Below are positions 33,521 through 41,400 of a stretch of 64,000 nucleotides of DNA, one piece after another. Each line of letters starts with the position of its first letter. Position 1 is the first letter of the stretch. A program made the position numbers and the translations under genes. Below the pieces are notes generated by a model. It was not told where the DNA came from. It saw only the letters and a list, made by a program, of their open reading frames with translations, and searched no databases. The stretch lies in contig DBFWLO010000014.1 of assembly GCA_048465415.1 (NCBI GenBank), positions 101,387-165,386 of the forward strand, in the 5' to 3' direction. This DNA is from Scatosoma sp048465415. GTDB taxonomy: Bacteria > Bacillota > Clostridia > Christensenellales > Borkfalkiaceae.

Positions 33521-33742
33521 TCATGTCTTATCCGCCCGTGGATTCGCCTTGTACCATTCCATACAGGCTTTGGCTTCCGACGCCCGCATCTCGTTCTGTT
33601 TGATTTCTTTACGCGTGATCGTCCACCCGAAAGACGCCTTGAAACACACGTTCGCCAGTATCATTACAACCTTGATAATTGCCGCCACGATTGCTTCCTT
33701 CGACAGATTCAGCACGATATACGATACCAGCGAGCACACCAT
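33521..33742 (-). CDS. Small hypothetical membrane protein
   Basis: 73 aa. One hydrophobic helix (IVAAIIKVVMILANVCF) is followed by a charged C-terminal tail. GGAGG lies 3 nt before the ATG, or 6 nt before a GTG one codon later, which may be the true start. It converges with the XRE gene. No family is recognised, and a relation to a former mobile element is inferred from location. Confidence 0.45.
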   Translation of the reverse strand: MVCSLVSYIVLNLSKEAIVAAIIKVVMILANVCFKASFGWTITRKEIKQNEMRASEAKACMEWYKANPRADKT

Positions 33743-34256
33743 AAGCCTCCATGAAAGAGCCAGGTAATATTATAGGAGTTGCTGAAAGTACAATTTCTTT
33801 ATATGAAAATAAAAAATGCGAGCCTGCTTGCGCATAGAAACCGCTGTTTAAAAGGCGCGGCTTCTCTTTTGGAGCGTTCTATTTTGCTCTTGTTTTTCAT
33901 ACTGCCGTCCCCACCTTTAACCTCGCGTATTTATTTCGCCTGCATTGAACGATTTAATTCTTATGGATACATTATCGAATAAAACACTATCGCCTCATCC
34001 TGACGCCTTTCTGCAAGCGTAGCGCGAGTCTATATATCCCCCCATTTTCTTTTAATTGTTTTACTAATAAGATGAAGCAAGCCACTGCTTAAAGACGTTT
34101 CCCTACTTTGAAAATTTCTTTTCAACTTAAAGGTTAACACAGGGGGTACAAAAAATCGCCTGTTTTGCCCATTCGAAAAAATATTTCACAAAATTTTCAT
34201 TTTTCCTTTAAAATCGATTGACATCTATTCAAAAGTGTATTAAACTAATTTCGTTA
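33743..34256. other. AT-rich non-coding part of the decayed island
   Basis: No convincing gene was found. A 67-codon plus-strand frame at 33779 lacks a ribosome binding site and any protein-like pattern. Compositionally it differs from the coding DNA on both sides. Confidence 0.5.
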
Positions 34257-34516
34257 TTAACACCGATTATCCAAATCCCAAATAAATTGTGAAAAGCCGC
34301 GCCTTTGTAGGCGCGGCTTTTCCTTATGAGTTTTAAAGTCCGGTTCCGCCTCCACGTCCTTGATCTTATCGAAGGTGACGACGGAAAAACCCGTTTTTAT
34401 ACCGTTAAAAGTCAATCGCGGTATACAGTTAATGACGCCGCCAACATCTTTTAAACATTCCCTAAGCTGCGTCTCCGCTTCCCAGGCAAACTCCGGCGAG
34501 ACAGAAAAATTTTTTC
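34257..34516 (-). pseudogene. 3' fragment of an unidentified gene
   Basis: One frame reads as natural protein (PEFAWEAETQLRECLKDVGG, then FNGIKTGFSVVTFDKIKDVE) but begins right after a TGA and has no start codon. The last codons run through the hairpin at 34292-34321. It appears to be the C-terminal end of a lost gene. I do not recognise the family. Confidence 0.45.
34292..34324. terminator. Strong 12-bp hairpin, bidirectional terminator-like
   Basis: AAAAGCCGCGCC / GGCGCGGCTTTT with a TTTGTA loop. Both strands end the stem in T-rich sequence. It lies in the middle of the decayed island. Confidence 0.7.
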
Positions 34517-34671
34517 ACACGTATATTTCCCGACTATAGAATCCCCTATAAAAATACCTGGGAATCCTCGCTATCCTCGAGAACTTTTTAGAATAGTCTA
34601 CTCAAACGTACCCAATTATAGAGCTGTTTTCACTGTTTTGTTTATAGTTTCATATTAAGAAATAACAAAAA

Positions 34672-34731
34672 TTACAACATTTTTCGGAAATACAAGTAAA
34701 AACACTTGCTTTTTTCCGAAGAATGTTGTAA
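34672..34731. repeat. Large palindrome overlapping the tRNA-Ser promoter
   Basis: Arms 34672-34690 and 34713-34731 are 19 nt each and pair completely apart from one G-T wobble. The 22-nt loop contains a smaller ACAAGT / ACTTG pair. The right arm and loop contain the -35 and part of the -10 of the tRNA-Ser promoter. It could be an operator, the end of a former mobile element or a cruciform. Confidence 0.8.
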
Positions 34732-34734
34732 AAT
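34706..34734 (+). promoter_or_regulatory. Promoter of tRNA-Ser
   Basis: TTGCTT (34706-34711), 17-nt spacer, TAAAAT (34729-34734). The start site would be near 34741, about 9 nt before the mature tRNA 5' end. Confidence 0.7.
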
Positions 34735-34749
34735 ACTAACAGTTTTCAT

Positions 34750-34840
34750 GCAGAGATGTCTGAGTGGTTTAAGGAGCACGATTGGAAATCGTGTGTAGGT
34801 CTGAAGCCTACCGGAGGTTCAAATCCTCTTCTCTGCGCCA
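34750..34840 (+). tRNA. tRNA-Ser (anticodon GGA)
   Basis: Acceptor stem GCAGAGA / TCTCTGC is perfect, with an encoded CCA. The anticodon arm CACGA-TTGGAAA-TCGTG gives GGA, decoding UCC and UCU. A long variable arm (TGTAGGTCTGAAGCCTACC region) marks class II. The T arm GGAGG-TTCAAAT-CCTCT is normal. Confidence 0.96.
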
Positions 34841-34847
34841 GCTTTCA

Positions 34848-34872
34848 GGCGGGTTTTTTACCCGTCTTTTTT
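34848..34872 (+). terminator. Terminator after tRNA-Ser
   Basis: A 7-bp stem GGCGGGT / ACCCGTC with a T5 loop is followed by TTTTTT, 7 nt after the tRNA CCA. Confidence 0.75.
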
Positions 34873-34988
34873 CATGTCCGAAAATCGGGAAAGAGTTTAT
34901 ACTTCGCCGCCTCCCCACGCTCATGTGATTTTTTAATATCGGGGTTGTTGAGGCGTTCATCTGAAAGTTCCCGTTGGCGATATCAAAG

Positions 34989-35020
34989 AAAAAGCGGTGA
35001 TTTTAAGATCGCCGCTTTTT
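34989..35020 (-). terminator. Terminator of the middle glycan operon
   Basis: A 13-bp stem (AAAAAGCGGTGAT / ATCGCCGCTTTTT, one T-G pair) with a short loop lies 12 nt beyond the GH2 stop codon. The leftward RNA ends in a U-rich sequence. Confidence 0.8.
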
Positions 35021-35032
35021 CGTCGTTGTCCT

Positions 35033-36757
35033 TTAAAAGCCGTCTTTTTCGCACTCTGCCCGCCGCGAGTTGATTTCGCACAGCGTGCGCATTGCCGTGA
35101 GGGAAAATTTGCTTCTCCGGTCGAAAAAATACAGTCCGTTCTTTTCCTGTTCCACGTCGTAGAGCTGGGTATAGCAAAATCCCGAAATCTTTCCCGAGCT
35201 CATGATCGTTTCCGCGAGTTCTCTATACCGCTCCACAAACAGCGTTTCGTCGCTCTCGCCCCGGCCGTAGCCCCAGTCCTCTTCGCTCAGCCAGGTCTCT
35301 TTTACGGGCGGCCTGTCCTCTCTCCCGAAAGAGATACCGCCGAACTCGCTGACGTTTACCGCCTGCCCCTTGCGATAGGGGATATATTCCCCGCGGGAGG
35401 GATACAAAAGTTTCACTTGCAGTTCGTCCCGCTCGTCGAGAGCGGAAATATATCCCTTCAAGGTTTCCGCGGACTCATAGCAGTGGAAATCGAAGAGATC
35501 GGTGAACCTGCCGTGAAATCCGCCGCTCGTATCCACGCACGGACGCGTGGGATCGAGGAGTTTCGTCGCTTGGTAAAGGCACTCGCAGAAGGCCGTGTCG
35601 GGGGGAATCTCCGGCTCCGCCCCGTCGTTCCACACCTCGTTCAAAGGACACCAGCAGACGATGGACGGGTGGTTGAAATCCCGCTCGATACATTCCCGCC
35701 ATTCTCCGAGAACCGAACCGAGAAAGCGGGTATCCCGATAAGAAATCCCCCAGCCCGGAAACTCTCCCCAGACGAGAAAACCGTACCGGTCGGCGATTTC
35801 CAGATACTTCGGCGGGAATACCTTCTGATGCAGTCTTGCACCGTTGAAACCGAGCTTTAATGCGGCTTTTATGTCCTCCTCGAAACGCTTTTCGCTCTCC
35901 GGCGTATAGATTCCCCCCTCGTAATACCCTTGATCGAGCACCAGCCTTTGAAAGACGCTTTTTCCGTTAAGCAGAAACCTGCCTCCGCCAAATTCCACTT
36001 TGCGGAGTCCGAAATACGTCCTTACTTCGTCGTTTTGGAAGCGGATCGCTACGTCGTAGCACCGCCCCCGCCCGACTTCCCAGAGATGTTTTTCGCAGAG
36101 CCGGCACGAAAAGGTGCCGCGGTAGGCAAGCGGCGCTTTTACTTCGCCGCACTTGCGGCCTTCGTAAAAAACCGTTATCTCCGCCTCCCCGACGGCGTTG
36201 GCGGTAAGCTCGATGTTGACGCGGCACGCGTCGGGATCGGGATAGAATCTGACGCCCGTCACCCGTTCCCGGGGAAGGACTTCGAGAAAAACGTTCTGCC
36301 AGATTCCCGTCACACGCGTATAGAAACACCCGAACGGTCTCTCTTTTTTCGTTTGCTTGCCGCTCGGTTTCTCCTCCCGCATATCGTCGCGCACCAAAAA
36401 TTCGAGAGCGTTTTCCTCTTGCAGATACGCGGTCAGATCCAACTCGAAGGGTGTATATCCGCCCCTGTGCTCACCGACGAACTTTCCGTTGAGGAAGACG
36501 AAGGTCTGATAGTCGCACGCCCCGACGTGCAGAAACAGCCGTTCCGCTTCGCCAAGCGGCGGCTTTTGGAAATTTTTTCGATAGCGGCAGCGCCTGATCT
36601 CCCCTCTGTATTCGAGCCCGGAAAGCCGGCTTTCCGGGCAGTAGGGCACGCGGATCTTCCGATCGTACGCGCCCGAAGGCGCCCACGTTTTTTCGTCGTT
36701 ATCGACGGCAAATTCCCAAATCCCGTCGAGATCGATTTTTCTATTTTCTCTTTTCAT
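35033..36757 (-). CDS. Glycoside hydrolase family 2 protein (beta-glucuronidase/galactosidase type)
   Basis: 574 aa, no signal peptide, so cytosolic. GH2 architecture: sugar-binding domain (DGIWEFAVDNDEKTW, FLHVGACDYQTFVFLNGK), Ig-like domain, then a TIM barrel. The acid/base Glu is in CPLNEVWND (about 371) and the nucleophile Glu in NVSEFGG (about 470). It would cleave imported beta-linked oligosaccharides. The precise sugar (glucuronide, galactoside or mannoside) cannot be fixed. The start overlaps the upstream esterase gene by 17 nt. It is the last gene of the operon. Confidence 0.92.
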   Translation of the reverse strand: MKRENRKIDLDGIWEFAVDNDEKTWAPSGAYDRKIRVPYCPESRLSGLEYRGEIRRCRYRKNFQKPPLGEAERLFLHVGACDYQTFVFLNGKFVGEHRGGYTPFELDLTAYLQEENALEFLVRDDMREEKPSGKQTKKERPFGCFYTRVTGIWQNVFLEVLPRERVTGVRFYPDPDACRVNIELTANAVGEAEITVFYEGRKCGEVKAPLAYRGTFSCRLCEKHLWEVGRGRCYDVAIRFQNDEVRTYFGLRKVEFGGGRFLLNGKSVFQRLVLDQGYYEGGIYTPESEKRFEEDIKAALKLGFNGARLHQKVFPPKYLEIADRYGFLVWGEFPGWGISYRDTRFLGSVLGEWRECIERDFNHPSIVCWCPLNEVWNDGAEPEIPPDTAFCECLYQATKLLDPTRPCVDTSGGFHGRFTDLFDFHCYESAETLKGYISALDERDELQVKLLYPSRGEYIPYRKGQAVNVSEFGGISFGREDRPPVKETWLSEEDWGYGRGESDETLFVERYRELAETIMSSGKISGFCYTQLYDVEQEKNGLYFFDRRSKFSLTAMRTLCEINSRRAECEKDGF

Positions 36758-38447
36758 CTTTCCTTTTCCAGAGCGCTACCCCCGCGCCCAGCGCCGGCAA
36801 AACGGCGAGCATCGTCATACCGCTTTTACAGCCTTTGCCGGGGTTCTTTTTCGGATCCTCCGACGAGGATTCCTGCGCGCTCGTCACTTGGGAGGAGCTC
36901 TCCTCTTCCGTCTGGGAGGAGCCTCGATCCTCCACCGCCATTTCGTAAACGGGCATTACGGGCAGGCCGTACTCGTTGACGACGAACGCGCAGGAGACTT
37001 TATCCGTCGCAAGATAACGGATTTTCGCCGCCTTTTTAGCCGCCGCGGTGAGTTTGTTTCCTTGCAGGCGGAAGGTAAGTTTTTCTTTGCTCCCGTCCGC
37101 GTATATGGCCTCGAAGCCGCCCGCGGCTTCGTCTTTACAGGAAAAACGTTCCCCGCCGTCAAGTTCCAGCGTCAAAACGCCGTCCTTCCAGACCGCCGAA
37201 CAAATTTTCGGCGACAAACCGTAGCTCCCCTTTGCGGCGAGCTCTTCATAAGGCAACTTTAAAGCGGTGGCCACGAACGCCCCCGCCGCGCGCTCCCCCA
37301 CCTGCCATTTGTCAGCCGGGTGAATGCAGTCGCTGTCGTCGCTCCCGTCCCCCGTGTCTATGAGACAGACTGTGTAAACGTTTTCATAACGGGATATGTA
37401 ATCGTTTGCATAATGCGATGTGTAAACGTTTTCATGCCCCTGCGAAGCCTTTTCCTGCACGTCGCGCATCTTTGCCCAGGAAGATGCGAAGCCTTCGCTC
37501 CCGTACGCCACGGCCGCGTTGACCTGCGGCAGCTGCATGATATACACGGGAAGCGTTTCGTCCCCGAAGTCGCTTCGGTACTGTCCAATCAAAGCGGCGA
37601 GCTGTCGTTCGTACTGTCCGGTGAACTCGACGCACGCTTCGCCCTGATACCAGAACACGCCGTTTAAGGCGAGGCCCTTCAAAAAAGCGACCATGCCGTT
37701 ATAGTAGGAGGAATGGGAACCGTTGTGCGAGGGGAGGTCTTTCATATTGTCGGCGGAGAGCCATTCCTCGATGCACGAGCCGCCCGTGGAGGTCTCGATT
37801 ACCCCGACGGGAATTCCGTTCCCGAGCTTGGCCTGTACGTTGAGCGCGAGAGCCGCGGCGTAGGCGCTGCAATTCAAAACGTCCTGGATCCGCTTAGGTC
37901 TGCGCCATACCGAATAGGGGGCGGTGTAGATCGTTTCCTCCGGCTTGCCGCCCCAAACGGGCGTATAGAGACGAATCAGGCCGAAATTGTCGTACGTCCT
38001 GTAATCGTCGATCGCCGCGTCGCTTTTGTTGAAAACGTACTGCACGGTGATTGCGATATTCGACTGCCCGGAACAGAGCAGCACCTCGCCGACGCAGACG
38101 TCGCGCACGGAAATCGTCTCGCCGCCGGAAGAGACGGTGAGCGTTTTACCCTCCGCGGAGGCGGGCATGGGATCGAGATAGACCTCCCAGCCCTCTTCGC
38201 CGATGACGGCGGTCTGTTCCTGACCGGCGAAGGAAACGCAGACCGAAGCCCCGCGCGCGCCGCCGTAGCCCCAGACTTTTACCCGTTTATCCCGCTGCAA
38301 GATCATATCGTCGCCGAATATGCCGTTCAAAGAGAGAGGCTGCGCCGCCGAAGCGCGGCGCGCGGCCGGTGCGCCGCAGAACAGGGCGCACGCGCCGAGG
38401 GCGGCGATGAGAAGAGTTTTCAAAAACAGATGGATTTGTCTTTTCAT
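36741..38447 (-). CDS. Secreted sialate O-acetylesterase-family (SASA) esterase with Cys-type C-terminal signal
   Basis: 568 aa. A signal peptide is followed by an SGNH/SASA esterase: the Ser is in VLLCSGQSN (about residue 126), TSTGGSCIEEWLS forms a further block, and the Asp-His pair is in DCIHPADKW (about 372). The family removes O-acetyl groups from sialic acids or plant glycans. A Ser/Glu-rich linker leads to NPGKGCKSG, a hydrophobic helix and a basic end, the sorting-like tail shared with three other proteins. Residues about 337-361 are three 8-residue repeats (ENVYT type). The start overlaps the preceding stop as ATGA. Confidence 0.88.
   Translation of the reverse strand: MKRQIHLFLKTLLIAALGACALFCGAPAARRASAAQPLSLNGIFGDDMILQRDKRVKVWGYGGARGASVCVSFAGQEQTAVIGEEGWEVYLDPMPASAEGKTLTVSSGGETISVRDVCVGEVLLCSGQSNIAITVQYVFNKSDAAIDDYRTYDNFGLIRLYTPVWGGKPEETIYTAPYSVWRRPKRIQDVLNCSAYAAALALNVQAKLGNGIPVGVIETSTGGSCIEEWLSADNMKDLPSHNGSHSSYYNGMVAFLKGLALNGVFWYQGEACVEFTGQYERQLAALIGQYRSDFGDETLPVYIMQLPQVNAAVAYGSEGFASSWAKMRDVQEKASQGHENVYTSHYANDYISRYENVYTVCLIDTGDGSDDSDCIHPADKWQVGERAAGAFVATALKLPYEELAAKGSYGLSPKICSAVWKDGVLTLELDGGERFSCKDEAAGGFEAIYADGSKEKLTFRLQGNKLTAAAKKAAKIRYLATDKVSCAFVVNEYGLPVMPVYEMAVEDRGSSQTEEESSSQVTSAQESSSEDPKKNPGKGCKSGMTMLAVLPALGAGVALWKRKDEKRK
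37373..37444. repeat. Three 24-bp tandem repeats carrying cre-like palindromes
   Basis: Units begin at 37373, 37397 and 37421. The first and third contain TGTAAACGTTTTCA, which fits the Gram-positive catabolite-responsive element consensus; the second has TGTAATCGTTTGCA. On the coding strand each unit encodes an 8-residue repeat of the esterase. Confidence 0.8.
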
Positions 38448-41400
38448 GATTTTCTTTTTTTACCGAATACGAGCCCCAAAGCGAGCGCGCCCGCCGCGAG
38501 AACCCCGCCGATACCGGCGACGCCGCCGCAGCCTTTCCCGCAGCCCTTCTTCGCCTCGACCTTGGCGGGCGTGAATTTCGCATAGAGGGTGAGGTCGCCC
38601 GAAAGGGCCGCATCGAAGTCATAAAGCTCGGTGAGCGCTTCGTCTTTGTACCAGCCGTCGAACGTATACCCCTGCTTTTCGGGGGTATAGTCGGTCGGCT
38701 TTTTACCAAAGTCCACCCTTTCCGTCTTTAACGTTTCGCCGTCCGCTTTAAAGGAGACGAGATAGGCGATTTTTGTGAACCTGGCGAAGAGTTCTTTATC
38801 CTCGGCGTCGGAAGGAGAAAGGGAAAGGACTCGTTCTCCGGCGAAATCCGCGGACGCGTACCAGCCGTCGAACGTATACCCCGCTTTTTCTACCGCGAGC
38901 AAGTCGATTTTTTCGTCCTCTATCGTGTAATAGCGATTGACGACGCCGTCCCCGGTGTCCGTATGATAGCGGACGCGATATTTCACCGCCTCGGCGCTGA
39001 CAAAAATATCGCTGTAATCGTTTACTTCCACCGTATAGACGCCGTTTAAAGGCGCGAGGACGCTGTCGCCGATTTTTACTTCCGTGACCGCGTAGTGCGC
39101 ATCGGCCGTAACCTCGAAGGCGAGCACGTCGCGGAAAGAGAGAAGAAAGTCGCCTTCGTAAGCCGCGCCGTTGACCTCGACGTTTTGCAGGGAAGCGTGC
39201 GCGATAGAGATTTTCTGGGCGTATTTAAGAGGGATCTCGACGAACTCCCCGCCGACGTTGGCCAGCTTCGAGCAAAGGAAGCCTCTCAGCTTGCCTTCCC
39301 CGGCCGTCGGGAGCCAGACGATTTTTTCCTGCGCGGCGGCGCCGTCGCCGAGCGTCACGGCTACCGTTTCGGGCAAGCCCGACAAAATCGTTTCGAGAGG
39401 GTTTTCCGCCCGCACGACGTTGTTCACGGCGGGAGCCGCGATCTTCGCGATATAGGTATAGGGCAGGACGGAGGTATAGCCCGCGTTTGCCCGATGCAGG
39501 TCGTAGATATTCTGCGAGGAAAGCGCGTAATCGTAAACCCGGACGTCCTTCAAAACGCCGCTCGTCATGATCGTGAAGGCGTTATTCGTCAGAAGCTGGG
39601 AGCGTCCGCCGATCGTGAACGCGTAATCGCCCGCGCCGGCGAGCGCGTCCTTTGCGGGATCGCCGTACACGCACGCGGCAAAGACGCCGTCGATATAGAC
39701 CGAGCAGCGGCCGCTTTCCGCGTCGTAGGCGACGGCTATATAGGCGTAAGCTTCGTTGTTTATACTTTCGTTGAGTCCCGCTTTCTGCGCGAAGGTCCCG
39801 GAATCGAGAAAAGCGGTGAGCTTACCGTCCGCGCCCTGCACCGTCAGGCCGCTTTCGTAGCTGCCGGCGCTGACGATCACGTCGTTCCACGCGTCCGTGC
39901 CCGAAATGTCCTTTTTGATCAGGAAAGAGATCGTATACGAGGAGAGGTAGTCGGAAAAGTCCTTTCCGCCGCCGAGATCTGCGGCCTGCAAATAGCCCGT
40001 TAAATTGTCGTTGAAATCGAGCGACGCGCCGTCCGCGCCCTGTCTGAGGCCCTTGCCCTTCATCGCAAGATCGAAATGCCCCATGCTGTCTTTGCCGAGA
40101 TTTGTCGAATCCCTGAACTCGTAGCGGGCGAGCGGTTTCAATTCGCCCATATCCTTTTCCGCGGCGAAGGGTACTTCGATTTCCAGCGCTACGCCCGCCG
40201 CGTTGGAGACGCCGCCGAAGAGGAGGCCTTTGACGAGCGCCTGCTTAGACGTGCGTTCCACGCCCAGCCAGAACACGGGCGAGGAATAATTTTTCCCGTC
40301 GGTGGCCCTGACTTCCACCGTTTCGGGCGCGAGGTCTTTCATGGAAAGGATCTCCGAGTCGGACAAGGAAGCGTCGATTTTGAAGTTGGCTTCGGGAATA
40401 TCTATGACGCTTTCGATCGCCGTGAGCCCGTCGAGCACCGCTTCGTCGCCGCCGGCGAGATCGAGAACGTTCTGGGCGTTGAGCGCGCAGTCGTAAATCC
40501 GCACGTCGCGGATCGCGCCGTCCGCCGCGAAGGCGGAGGGCAGGCCGGCGTCCACGATACTGTCCGAATACTGGTTATATCTCCCGCCGATCGTGAAGGC
40601 GAACGAGTCGAGGCCGAGGTGAAAATCGGCGGCGTGCGTTCCTTTGAGCTGGCCGTCCACGTAGCATTTCAAAACGCCCTTTGCGCCGTCGAAGGTGATG
40701 GTGACGACGCTCCATTTTTCGCTTGTGATTTCGCCCGCCGGGCTTAGATAGTCAATCGCCGCGTCCTTGCCGGAAAGTTTGACGTCGACGTTGCCGCCCG
40801 CGGCGAATACGGTGATCCCCGCGTCGCCCGAGCCGTTCGCGTAACCGTTCCCCGTCGCCAACACCGGCCCCCAGTCCGCGCCGCCCGCGACCGTACGTTT
40901 GAGTCCGAACGAGATCGTGTAATCGGAAAAGTAATCGGAGAAATCGGCAGTTCCGTCGAGGTCCTGCGCGTACAGCGCGCCGCCGGAAGCGAAGTTGAGG
41001 AAGCTCCCCTTTTCGTCTTTGCCGTTCGTCAGACTCGTGCCGTAAGTCAAAAGGTCGAAATGCCCCATGCTGTCTTTGCCGAGGTTTTTGGGATCATCGA
41101 ATTCATAGCGGACGACCGGCTTTAACAAAACGGAGTCCGCCGACGTATACAGTCCCACCTCGCATGCGAAGCCTTTGGCGGCGGCGTTGGCAACGCGCGG
41201 ATCGAGAACGATCCCCCGCACCGTTATTTTCGGGGAATCCGCCGCGCGGACGACGGAAGTATAGACGCATGTAAGATCGTCGTAACGATTGCCCTCTGTG
41301 TCCGTCGCCGAGAGCGAGATCAGACCGCTCATTTTCAAAAGCGTTTCGTCGGAGACTTCGGGCCGGACTTTATAGTTTGCCTCAGCCGTCAGCGTCTCGA

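Noticed and set aside
33779..33982. 67-codon plus-strand frame
   Set aside because: No ribosome binding site and random-looking composition in AT-rich non-coding DNA.
37373..37444. CRISPR-like array
   Set aside because: Three 24-bp units without spacers and fully inside a conserved reading frame; they are coding tandem repeats, not a CRISPR array.
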